The notes below the pieces were generated by a model. That model worked only from the letters and a program-made list of their open reading frames with translations. It did no database searches and was not told the origin of the DNA. The position numbers were made by a program, and so were the translations under genes. A stretch of DNA of 64,000 nt from Flavobacterium psychrophilum (lineage in GTDB: Bacteria > Bacteroidota > Bacteroidia > Flavobacteriales > Flavobacteriaceae), in the NCBI GenBank assembly GCA_003243255.1, contig QFQM01000007.1, forward strand, positions 1 to 64,000, in the 5' to 3' direction. Of the stretch, positions 24,648 to 31,989 are shown in pieces. The first letter of the stretch is position 1, and each line of letters starts with the position of its first letter.

Positions 24648-24670
24648 GGTAATTCTTTTAAGTCCGGAAG

Positions 24671-25771
24671 TTATGCTTCCGGTGGTATTTGCTGTTTCAG
24701 GAATTTGCTCAGTATATTGATGTACAGGCTTATCCCTTCTTCAATTTCGTTAATATATATAAATTCGTCTGCCGTGTGCGACCTTGGCGAGCTGCCAGGC
24801 CCAAGCTTAAGTGACTGGCAGTATAGCACCGACTGGTCTGACAGTGTTGGCGAACCATAAGTCGTTCTTCCCAACTCAATTCCGGCCTGTACTATCGGGT
24901 GATTTTTGTCTATAGAGGAGGAGTTAAGATGTAGTGATCTTGCTTTTACAATCGCTTTTCCTTCCAACTCTTTTTGAATGATTTCAAGTACTTCAGTGTT
25001 TGAATAGCAGTCGTTTACCCGCACATCGACAACAAGGTGGCATTCAGCAGGGACAACATTGTGTTGCTTACCGGCACTGATGCCCGTAACCGTCATTTTC
25101 ATTGGGCCTAATACTTCACTTACCTTTTCAAAACGGAAATCACGAAACCATTCTACTACGCCTAATGCGTTATAAATGGATACGTTATCATTAGGATGGG
25201 CGGCATGCCCCGGAGTTCCTTCAACAATAACATCCAGTACTAACAGTCCTTTTTCCGCTATTGCCAACTGCATCTCGGTAGGTTCGCCCACTATGGCACA
25301 ATCAAGCGTTGGCAGGTGCTTCAGTACGCTGTTAAGTCCGTCAGGACCACTGCTTTCTTCCTCGGCAGATGCCACTATTACAATGTTATAGGGCAGGTTG
25401 CCTGCTTCATAAAAGTAAGTGAATGTAGCTATCAGTGATACTAAGCATCCCCCGGCATCATTACTCCCAAGTCCGTAGAGTTTTCCCTCTTTTACGATAG
25501 GGTCAAACGGGTCGAGGGTGTAGCCCTGATTGGGTTTCACAGTGTCATGGTGAGAGTTCAGCAGCAGGGTAGGCAAAGCCTCATTATAGTGTTTGTTGAA
25601 CGCCCAGATGTTGTTATTCTCACGCTTAAAAAGTATATCGTTAGCAGTAAACCACGCTTCAATCAGCAATGCGGTACCCTGTTCTTCAGATGAGAAAGAG
25701 GGTGTGGCAATTAGCTGTTTTAGCAAAGCGATGGCTTCCTGGGTAAGTGTCTGTATGGTTTTTTTGGACAT
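24671..25771 (-). CDS. argE: M20 deacylase of the arginine pathway (acetyl- or succinylornithine/citrulline deacylase)
   Basis: 366 residues, M20 metallopeptidase family. The first metal motif HHD is at about 74-76 (LLLNSHHDTVKP), followed by GSNDAGGCL with the bridging Asp and ASAEEESSGPDGLNS with the catalytic and metal Glu pair; the dimerisation domain includes GTPGHAAHPND. In this pathway the enzyme removes the acyl group from N-acylcitrulline (after the carbamoyltransferase) rather than from acylornithine. Its position between argB and argH supports that. Whether the group is acetyl or succinyl cannot be read from this protein alone. Confidence 0.88.
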   Translation of the reverse strand: MSKKTIQTLTQEAIALLKQLIATPSFSSEEQGTALLIEAWFTANDILFKRENNNIWAFNKHYNEALPTLLLNSHHDTVKPNQGYTLDPFDPIVKEGKLYGLGSNDAGGCLVSLIATFTYFYEAGNLPYNIVIVASAEEESSGPDGLNSVLKHLPTLDCAIVGEPTEMQLAIAEKGLLVLDVIVEGTPGHAAHPNDNVSIYNALGVVEWFRDFRFEKVSEVLGPMKMTVTGISAGKQHNVVPAECHLVVDVRVNDCYSNTEVLEIIQKELEGKAIVKARSLHLNSSSIDKNHPIVQAGIELGRTTYGSPTLSDQSVLYCQSLKLGPGSSPRSHTADEFIYINEIEEGISLYINILSKFLKQQIPPEA

Positions 25772-25785
25772 AAAATTGTTTTTGG

Positions 25786-26571
25786 TTATGATGTGATAAG
25801 GGTATGGGCTTCTCCGTTTATCATTGCCGGACTGCCTATGCCTATCTGAGAAACACCCTGGTTCAGGGCATTAAAACAGTTTTCCAGCTTTGGCAGCATT
25901 CCGCTGTGTATGGCGCCTTCTTCCCTTAATTTAGAATAGCTTTCAAAAGTAAGCGTTTTTATAACCGAATCCTCATCATTCACATCAAGCAATACCCCTT
26001 TTTTCTCAAAACAGTACAACAGCTTTACATCATAATAACCAGTGCAGGCCACTGCCAACGGACTGGCAATGGCGTCTGCATTGGTATTCAGGAGCTGACC
26101 GTTTCCATCATGTGTTACAGCACAAAAAACGGGAGCTATATCCTGAACTAAAAGGGCATTAAGCAATTCTGTATTTACGGCAACAACATCGCCTACAAGA
26201 CCAAAATCTACCGTTGTATTATCTCTCTTTTTAGAACGTATCAGGTTACCGTCGGCTCCGGTAAAGCCCATAGCGTTATCACCAAGCGCCTGTAGTTTAG
26301 CCACAATACTTTTGTTAATCCATCCGGCATAAGTCATTACAGCAATCTCAAGCATTGGGGCATCGGTAATCCTGCGTCCTTCATGAAAAACAGCTTTAAT
26401 TCCCAGGCTTTCGGCAGTACGGGTAGCCAGTTTTCCGCCACCATGTATCAGTATCTTAGGACCTTGTACAGCTGCAAAATCCTTCAGGAAATTATCCAGC
26501 GCTACAGGATCGTCAATTACATTCCCGCCTATTTTTACAATAGTAAGCTGTGGTTTATTCTTCATTTTCAA
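25786..26571 (-). CDS. argB: Acetylglutamate (or succinylglutamate) kinase
   Basis: 261 residues, amino-acid kinase family. It phosphorylates N-acylglutamate, the second pathway step. The ATP-binding lysine and glycines are in VKIGGNVIDD (about 12-21), a second glycine loop in ILIHGGGKLATRTAE, and the substrate region contains GRRITDAPMLEI. The ATG overlaps the argF' stop region by 17 bases, indicating translational coupling. Two ATGs six bases apart (26571, 26565) are possible. No N-terminal arginine-sensing helix typical of feedback-sensitive kinases is present, so control may lie elsewhere. Confidence 0.92.
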   Translation of the reverse strand: MKMKNKPQLTIVKIGGNVIDDPVALDNFLKDFAAVQGPKILIHGGGKLATRTAESLGIKAVFHEGRRITDAPMLEIAVMTYAGWINKSIVAKLQALGDNAMGFTGADGNLIRSKKRDNTTVDFGLVGDVVAVNTELLNALLVQDIAPVFCAVTHDGNGQLLNTNADAIASPLAVACTGYYDVKLLYCFEKKGVLLDVNDEDSVIKTLTFESYSKLREEGAIHSGMLPKLENCFNALNQGVSQIGIGSPAMINGEAHTLITS

Positions 26572-27505
26572 GTATTTTGGTCAATATCGCCTGAGCGGCA
26601 TATGTACGGTTACCGGCCTGCGGAATAACGATAGATGCATCGCTATCCAGCACAGCATCACTCACAATCATGTTCCTCCTTACCGGCAGGCAGTGCATGA
26701 ATTTCGCATTATTTGTCAGGGCCATTTTCTCCGGAGTTACTGTCCACGAAGGGTCTTTGCTAAGAATCTCTCCGTAATTATCATATGAGCTCCAGTTCTT
26801 GGCATAAATAAAATCGGCATTGGCAAAAGCCGCATCCTGATCATGTGTTATGGTTACGCCTTCAGTAAATTCTGGGTTCAGCGCATAGCCTTCCGGATGT
26901 GTTATTACAAAATCTACGTCGGCTTTTTTCATCACTTTCACAAATGAGTTGGGCACGGCATGCGGTAATGCTTTAGGGTGCGGTGCCCAGGTAAGTACTA
27001 CTTTTGGCCTTGCCGTTGTTTTGTACTCTTCAATCGTTAGGGCATCGGCTACAGCCTGAAGCGGATGCTCTGTAGAGCCTTCAAGACTTATTACAGGCAC
27101 ACTCGCATATTTAAGGAAAGCACTTATTACATACTCTTGCTCATCTTTTTCCTTATCGGTAAGGGTAGGAAAGCTTCTTATGGCTATGATGTCGCAGTAC
27201 TGCGAAACCACTTGTGCAGCTTCCTTTACGTGTTCGGCACTGTTCCCGTCCATCACTGCCCCGTCTTCAAATTCTAATGACCATCCCTCAGTGTTCAGGT
27301 TCATTACTATGGCATTCATCCCCAGGTTTAGCGCTGCTTTCTGGGTGCTGAGCCTAGTTCTCAGGCTTGGGTTAAAAAACAACAGCCCAAGGGTTTTATG
27401 TTTACCTTTTTCGGAATCGGCAAAGGGAGCCGCTTTTATTTTTTTTGCCAATGAAACCAGTTCGTCAAGATCCTGAATATCATCAACAGAAGTGAATTTT
27501 TTCAT
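26555..27505 (-). CDS. argF': N-acylornithine carbamoyltransferase (ArgF', probably succinylornithine type)
   Basis: 316 residues. It transfers the carbamoyl group to N-acylornithine, giving N-acylcitrulline. The carbamoyl-phosphate loop is FFNPSLRTRLS (about 43-53) instead of the STRT of ordinary OTCases, and the C-terminal HCLPVRRN is typical of the acetyl/succinyl subfamily. Residue 90 is Ala in MDGNSAEH. In the Xanthomonas acetyl enzyme the equivalent is Glu92; in the Bacteroides fragilis succinyl enzyme it is Pro90, and small residues at this site favour succinylornithine. It is 9 bases after argD. Confidence 0.92.
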   Translation of the reverse strand: MKKFTSVDDIQDLDELVSLAKKIKAAPFADSEKGKHKTLGLLFFNPSLRTRLSTQKAALNLGMNAIVMNLNTEGWSLEFEDGAVMDGNSAEHVKEAAQVVSQYCDIIAIRSFPTLTDKEKDEQEYVISAFLKYASVPVISLEGSTEHPLQAVADALTIEEYKTTARPKVVLTWAPHPKALPHAVPNSFVKVMKKADVDFVITHPEGYALNPEFTEGVTITHDQDAAFANADFIYAKNWSSYDNYGEILSKDPSWTVTPEKMALTNNAKFMHCLPVRRNMIVSDAVLDSDASIVIPQAGNRTYAAQAILTKILENEE

Positions 27506-27514
27506 TGTATGGTA

Positions 27515-28675
27515 TTATAATTCTGCATTTGCCTCAACAGCAATAGCTGCTAAAGCGTTCTTCAATCCTTTAAAAAATACATCGACATCCTCTTTGGTTA
27601 TAGATAGTGGCGGCAGTATGCGCAACAGGTTCTTTTGCGAAGCATTACCTGTAAAAATATGTTCCTCATAAATGAGTTTCTTTCTTAGTTCACCCACCTC
27701 AAAGTCAAATTCAAGCCCAAGCATAAGACCGCGGCCTTTTATGTTTTTTACTTCCGGAATCTGGTTTGCTAATTCCTTAAAGTAGACACTTACCTCATTT
27801 ACATTCTCTGTCAGGTTCTCTTTTTCGATAATCTTTAATACCGATAAGGCTGCTGCCGATGCAAGGTGATTACCGCCAAAGGTGGTGCCCAGCAAGCCAT
27901 GTGATGCTTTGAATTTTGGTGAGATCAGAATACCCCCGATAGGGAAACCATTACCCATACCTTTGGCAAGGCTGATGATGTCTGGTTTAATGCCATGATG
28001 CTGGTGTGCAAAGAATTTGCCCGAGCGGCCATAACCACTTTGTATTTCGTCCAGGATCAGCACGGTTCCGCTTGCGCTGCACGCTTTTTCGATATGTTCA
28101 AAAAATACGGTTGTAGCCTCATCAAGACCGCCAACACCCTGAATGCCTTCAATAATTACGGCACAGGTGTCGCCTTTTGATATTTCTGCCTGAAAAGCAG
28201 CACAGTCATTCAGTGGAAGGAAAACCACTTCATGTCCTGCATTCAGCGGAGCTACAATAGATGGATTATCCGTTGCTGCCACAGCCGCCGATGTCCTGCC
28301 GTGAAATGCCTTTTTAAAAGCGATGATTTTCTTCTTTTGCGTATGGAAAGATGCCAGTTTCAGTGCGTTCTCATTAGCTTCTGCACCTGAATTGCACAGA
28401 AAAAGGGTATAGTCATGATAGCCCGATTGTTGCGTAAGTTTCGTAGCCAGCGCTTCCTGCACAAGGTTATAAATAGAGTTGCTGTAAAAGCCTATCTTAT
28501 TCACCTGCTCACTCACCGCCTTTACATAATCAGGGTGCGAGTGCCCTGCCGAAATTACACCGTGACCACCATAAAAGTCGAGGTATTCCTGTCCTTTATC
28601 GTCCCACACTTTTGCTCCCAGTGCCTTTACCGGGGTTATATTATATATTGGATATACATCAAATAAATTGCTCAT
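27515..28675 (-). CDS. argD: Acylornithine aminotransferase
   Basis: 386 residues, class III PLP aminotransferase. It converts N-acylglutamate semialdehyde to N-acylornithine with glutamate as donor. The segments LFLCNSGAEANENALK, FKKAFHGRTSAA, ILDEIQSGYGRSG and ISLAKGMGNGFPIGG are diagnostic; the PLP lysine is about K238. The start MSNLFDVYPIYNI fits the family. It is separated from argC by 149 bases that hold a family B palindrome, the only sizeable gap in the operon. Confidence 0.95.
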   Translation of the reverse strand: MSNLFDVYPIYNITPVKALGAKVWDDKGQEYLDFYGGHGVISAGHSHPDYVKAVSEQVNKIGFYSNSIYNLVQEALATKLTQQSGYHDYTLFLCNSGAEANENALKLASFHTQKKKIIAFKKAFHGRTSAAVAATDNPSIVAPLNAGHEVVFLPLNDCAAFQAEISKGDTCAVIIEGIQGVGGLDEATTVFFEHIEKACSASGTVLILDEIQSGYGRSGKFFAHQHHGIKPDIISLAKGMGNGFPIGGILISPKFKASHGLLGTTFGGNHLASAAALSVLKIIEKENLTENVNEVSVYFKELANQIPEVKNIKGRGLMLGLEFDFEVGELRKKLIYEEHIFTGNASQKNLLRILPPLSITKEDVDVFFKGLKNALAAIAVEANAEL

Positions 28676-28709
28676 TTTCTAACTTTTTATCGTTACTAGT
28701 TTATTGTCA

Positions 28710-28824
28710 GCCTCTGCATCCTCTCTTTGGAGAAGGGAAGTTCCACTCTTCTGATTAACTTAGCTTTTCAATCATACATAGCTTCCCTCTCCTTTAGAGG
28801 ATTGTCCGTAGTTAACGGATGAGG
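28710..28824. repeat. Family B extragenic palindrome, diverged copy inside the arg operon
   Basis: The left arm GCCTCTGCATCCTCTCTTTG (28710 onward) and the right arm ending GGATGAGG (28824) are imperfect inverted copies, with TTTGGAGAAGGGAAG and CTTCCCTCTCCTTTAGAGG as inner arms. It resembles the element at 16301-16415. It fills the argC-argD gap right up to the argC stop and could fold in the mRNA and affect downstream expression. Confidence 0.65.
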
Positions 28825-29802
28825 TTAAAACCCTGCAGGTTTCAGTTTTAATCCTGTTGTTTCTTCAAACCCAAACATCAGGTTCATGTTCTCTATCGCC
28901 TGGCCTGATGCACCTTTTACAAGGTTGTCTATAACCGAAGTGATCAGCAGGTATTTGCCTTTTTGTTCCAGGCTTATGAAACATTTATTCGTTTGTACCG
29001 CCAGTTTCAGGCTGATGCTGTCTGTTGTTACATTTACAAATGGCTCATTGGCATAGTACTCTTTGTATATAAGTAGCACTTCTTCAAAATCAGCAGTAAG
29101 CGGCGTGTACAGCGTTGCGAATATTCCTCTTGTAAAGTCGCCCCTGTTCGGGATGAATAAAAGTTCGCTGTTAAAACCGGTTTGCAATTGTTTCAGGCTT
29201 TGGCTGATTTCGCCAAGGTGCTGGTGTTCAAAAGCTTTGTAATGCGACATATTGCCTGTACGCCACGGATGGTGCGATGTTGCCGATGGCTGTATACCTG
29301 CACCGGTGCTGCCCGTAGTTGCGTTTATATGCACGTCATTTTGCAATAATCCTTTTTGTGCCAATGGTAAAAGTGCCAGTTGTATCGCTGTGGCAAAACA
29401 ACCCGGATTGGCAATATATCTGGCGTTTTTAATAGCTTCCCTGTTTAGTTCAGGTAGTCCGTAAACAAATTGTTTTCCGTCAAACAGGCTGTCATTATTT
29501 AGCCTGAAATCATTGCCCAAATCAATGATTCGGGTAGTTGCCGAAAATGGATTTGCCGATAAAAAAGCTTTCGACTGGCCGTGTCCAAGGCAAAGAAATA
29601 CTACATCAACATTGGGATTGGTACTGTCAGTAAAATTGATATTTACCTCGCCAAGCAGGTCCTGATGCACCGATGCTACAGGTTTTCCGGCATTGGTGGT
29701 GCTGTATACAAAGTCTATTTTTGCCTGCGGATGGTATGCCAACAGCCTGAGGAGTTCCCCGGCCGTATACCCCGATCCGCCAATGATCCCAATGTTAATC
29801 AT
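28825..29802 (-). CDS. argC: N-acyl-gamma-glutamyl-phosphate reductase
   Basis: 325 residues. It reduces acylglutamyl phosphate to the semialdehyde with NADPH. The Rossmann motif GIIGGSGYTAGELLRLL is at 5-21 and the catalytic cysteine is C135 in ANPGCFATAIQLAL. Further conserved parts are GSTGAGIQPSATSHHPWRTG and ASGQAIENMN near the C-terminus. The start overlaps the argG stop by eight bases, so the two are translationally coupled. The stop is followed at once by the family B palindrome. Confidence 0.95.
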   Translation of the reverse strand: MINIGIIGGSGYTAGELLRLLAYHPQAKIDFVYSTTNAGKPVASVHQDLLGEVNINFTDSTNPNVDVVFLCLGHGQSKAFLSANPFSATTRIIDLGNDFRLNNDSLFDGKQFVYGLPELNREAIKNARYIANPGCFATAIQLALLPLAQKGLLQNDVHINATTGSTGAGIQPSATSHHPWRTGNMSHYKAFEHQHLGEISQSLKQLQTGFNSELLFIPNRGDFTRGIFATLYTPLTADFEEVLLIYKEYYANEPFVNVTTDSISLKLAVQTNKCFISLEQKGKYLLITSVIDNLVKGASGQAIENMNLMFGFEETTGLKLKPAGF

Positions 29803-30988
29803 AACTCTCTGCGTTTACGTGAGCATAAATATTCTGGGCATTGCCCACAATTTTAATAAAGCCTTTGGCATCGTCGGCCGTCCAGGCGTTGTTGATTTCT
29901 CCATACTGACCAAAACCGCTGTTCATCAGGTCATGTTCCGACTCGATACCGTCAAGCGAGAAATGGTAAGGTTTCAGGGTAACGGTAACTGTTCCTGTTA
30001 CTGTTTTTTGGCTGTCAGTAAGGAACGTTTCGATGTTACGCATTACAGGGTCAAGGTATTGCCCTTCGTGAAAAAGCATGCCATACCAGTTGCCCAGCTG
30101 TTCTTTCCAGTACTGCTGCCATTTGCCCAGCACATGTTTTTCAAGCAGATGATGTGCTTTGATGATGATAAGCGGAGCAGCCGCTTCAAATCCTACACGC
30201 CCTTTTATGCCTATAATAGTATCACCAACATGAATATCCCTGCCTATGGCGTAGGCAGAAGCCAGTTCTTCCAGCTTCTGGATGTTTAGTGATGGTTTTT
30301 CAAAAGAGCCGTTAAGTCCCACAAGCTCACCTTTTTCAAAATGAAGTGTAACTTTTTCGTGGCCTGTTTTCTGTAATGGAGAAGGGTAGGCCTCCTCCGG
30401 TAATGGCTGTCCTGATGTAAGCGTTTCTTTACCGCCTACGCTGGTTCCCCAAATACCTTTGTTGATAGAGTATTGTGCCTTTTCCCACGAATATTCTACA
30501 CCATTCTGCTGAAGGTATTCTACCTCCTGCTGACGTGTAAGCTTTAGGTCACGGATAGGGGTGATGATTTGCATTTCGGGAGCTATGGTCTGGAAAACAA
30601 GATCAAAACGAATCTGGTCGTTACCTGCACCGGTACTGCCATGTGCTATCGCATCAGCGCCCAATTTCTTGGCATGCCTTACGGTTTCCAATGCCTGGAA
30701 AACCCTTTCGGCACTTACCGACAGAGGGTAAGTATTGTTTTTAAGCACATTGCCAAATACGAGGTATTTAATGGCTTTTTCATAATAATTGTCTATAATG
30801 TCAAGATTAGTATGCTGTGCCGAGCCCAGTTGATAAGCTCTTTCCTCGATGTTTAAAAGTTCTTCCGGAGTAAATCCACCGGTATTGATAAGCAGGGTAT
30901 GTACTTCATACCCAAGGTCATTCTTTAAATATTTAAGGCAGTAAGAGGTGTCAAGGCCTCCGCTGTATGCTAAAACTACTTTTTTCAT
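29795..30988 (-). CDS. argG: Argininosuccinate synthase
   Basis: 397 residues, normal length. It joins citrulline and aspartate using ATP. The N-terminal PP-loop AYSGGLDTS (7-15) binds ATP, and AIAHGSTGAGNDQIRFD is the second signature (about 112-128). The substrate region contains TPIRDLKLTRQQEVEYL and YSINKGIWGTSVGGKE. Its start overlaps the acetyltransferase stop by four bases. It is the second gene of the operon; the placement of a late-step enzyme near the front is usual in flavobacterial arg operons. Confidence 0.97.
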   Translation of the reverse strand: MKKVVLAYSGGLDTSYCLKYLKNDLGYEVHTLLINTGGFTPEELLNIEERAYQLGSAQHTNLDIIDNYYEKAIKYLVFGNVLKNNTYPLSVSAERVFQALETVRHAKKLGADAIAHGSTGAGNDQIRFDLVFQTIAPEMQIITPIRDLKLTRQQEVEYLQQNGVEYSWEKAQYSINKGIWGTSVGGKETLTSGQPLPEEAYPSPLQKTGHEKVTLHFEKGELVGLNGSFEKPSLNIQKLEELASAYAIGRDIHVGDTIIGIKGRVGFEAAAPLIIIKAHHLLEKHVLGKWQQYWKEQLGNWYGMLFHEGQYLDPVMRNIETFLTDSQKTVTGTVTVTLKPYHFSLDGIESEHDLMNSGFGQYGEINNAWTADDAKGFIKIVGNAQNIYAHVNAESYD

Positions 30989-31614
30989 GCTACTTTTTCT
31001 TTTTTCAGGAATAGTGCCTGCTTAATGCTTTTAAGCCTGCTAAGCACTTTTTGGTTAAAATTGTATTTCTCTTCTTTAGCCTTCTTGTCGGCAGGATCAT
31101 ACAGCATGCCGGTGCACAGGCACATTTTGTATTCCTTACGCTCCAGGATATCAAAGTTGGTGCAGCCACGGCATCCGTTCCAAAAGGTAGGATCGTCAGT
31201 CAGTTCGCTAAAAGGCACGGGCTTATAACCCAGCTCGCTGTTTATTTTCATAACGGCAAGCCCCGTGGTGATGCCAAATATCTTGGATCCCGGAAACTTT
31301 TCCTGCGAATACTCAAATACGCGTTCCTTTATCTTTTTGGCAAGGCCAAGGTTACGGAAGTCGGGGTGTACAATAAGGCCTGAGTTGGCTACGAACTTTC
31401 CGTGCGACCAGCTTTCGATATAGCAAAAACCGGCAAATTCGCCATTGGCGATTGCAATTACTGCATCACGGTTTTCCATCTTTTTAATGATGTAATCAGG
31501 ACTTCTTTTGGCAATGCCCGTACCTCTGATAATGGCCGAAGCTTCCATTGTATCGCATATCTGCTGCGCAAATTTGTAATGCCCTTCATGGGCTATCACA
31601 ATAGATACATCCAT
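30985..31614 (-). CDS. GNAT N-acyltransferase, first gene of the arg operon
   Basis: 209 residues. The GNAT fold is seen in DAVIAIANGEFAGFCYIESW (strands 2-4), GLIVHPDFRNLGLAKKIKER (acetyl-CoA loop, R/Q-x-x-G-x-A form) and KIFGITTGLAVMKINSELGY. The C-terminal part has a cysteine-rich segment CRGCTNFDIL and KMCLCTGMLYDP, giving four Cys that could bind a metal. Position at the head of an arginine operon that lacks argA and argJ implies that it acylates glutamate, the first pathway step. If the pathway uses succinyl groups, the donor would be succinyl-CoA. The start at 31614 is preceded by the long leader. Confidence 0.85.
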   Translation of the reverse strand: MDVSIVIAHEGHYKFAQQICDTMEASAIIRGTGIAKRSPDYIIKKMENRDAVIAIANGEFAGFCYIESWSHGKFVANSGLIVHPDFRNLGLAKKIKERVFEYSQEKFPGSKIFGITTGLAVMKINSELGYKPVPFSELTDDPTFWNGCRGCTNFDILERKEYKMCLCTGMLYDPADKKAKEEKYNFNQKVLSRLKSIKQALFLKKEKVA

Positions 31615-31662
31615 TGAGAAAAATATAATTAATTGTAAAACAAGATTGTAAAAACGGGGTGG

Positions 31663-31681
31663 GAACCGTGCGGAACGGTTC
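31663..31681 (-). terminator. Possible attenuator hairpin in the arg leader
   Basis: GAACCGT and ACGGTTC form a 7-bp stem with a 5-base loop. On the minus strand a five-T run follows after about 12 bases, so it is a weak terminator at best. The leader-peptide region upstream carries a second copy of CGTTCCG, the stem/loop sequence, which could permit alternative folding. Confidence 0.3.
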
Positions 31682-31699
31682 AGGAATAACTATGCAGAC

Positions 31700-31750
31700 C
31701 TATGGCCGGAACGACCGCGGACTAAAAAGTAAGTTAAGGGATGCAATCAT
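31700..31750 (-). CDS. Possible arginine leader peptide (16 residues)
   Basis: A short frame starting at 31750 reads MIASLNLLFSPRSFRP and stops at 31700, about 85 bases before the acyltransferase start and just before the hairpin at 31663-31681. It has two Arg codons, both CGG, near its end. This position and composition are those of a transcription-attenuation leader peptide. It has no close promoter of its own and no known homologue in my memory, so chance is not excluded. Confidence 0.3.
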   Translation of the reverse strand: MIASLNLLFSPRSFRP

Positions 31751-31887
31751 AACGATGCCTGTATATACAGGACTCCCAAAAAAGGATTGTGATTTCAATT
31801 CAGGAAAATAAATAAAGTGAATATTCGTGCAAAAACGTAGCGGTGCTTAGATAGACCGCACTATCCGGCTTGGAGCCGAGGTTTTTG
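31741..31887 (-). promoter_or_regulatory. Structured 5' leader of the arg operon
   Basis: On the minus-strand transcript, CAAAAAC/GTTTTTG (31881-31887 with 31830-31836) closes a three-way junction containing CGGCT/AGCCG (31866-31878) and GCGGT/ACCGC (31840-31859). Further down, a second structure has GGGA/TCCC enclosing CCTGTATATACAGG (31757-31770) and ATC-GTTAT-GAT. I do not match it to a known riboswitch class. Being in the roughly 310-nt leader of a biosynthetic operon, it is a candidate ligand-sensing or attenuation element. Confidence 0.4.
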
Positions 31888-31933
31888 TCCGTGACATATT
31901 AGTTATATGTAATTCATTTTTATTCATTGGGTG

Positions 31934-31941
31934 CAAATGTA
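31934..31941 (-). promoter_or_regulatory. -7 promoter element of the arg operon
   Basis: The minus strand reads TATACATTTGCACCC; TACATTTG matches TAnnTTTG and the following CACCC is shared with the prs and tRNA-Leu promoters. A TTTC 18 bases upstream may be the -33. The predicted start near 31927 gives a leader of about 310 bases. Confidence 0.55.
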
Positions 31942-31956
31942 TAGCTTTTTCGAATT

Positions 31957-31989
31957 AATGAAAGTTAAAATTGCAATAACTCTTTCATT
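31957..31989. promoter_or_regulatory. Inverted repeat over the -33 region of the arg promoter
   Basis: AATGAAAGTTA (31957-31967) and TAAC-TC-TTTCATT (31977-31989) are inverted copies with a 2-base bulge. The left arm covers the predicted -33 box of the arg operon, as expected for a repressor operator. It does not clearly match the E. coli ArgR box. Confidence 0.4.

Noticed and set aside
20893..31840. 13-mer TGCAAAAACGTAG shared by the ncRNA (20893) and the arg leader region (31829)
   Set aside because: Expected by chance in AT-rich DNA of this length, and the surrounding folds differ.
31830..31887. Match to a known riboswitch (SAM, TPP, purine, cobalamin) in the arg leader
   Set aside because: None of the conserved core sequences of these classes is present on either strand; kept only as an unassigned structure.
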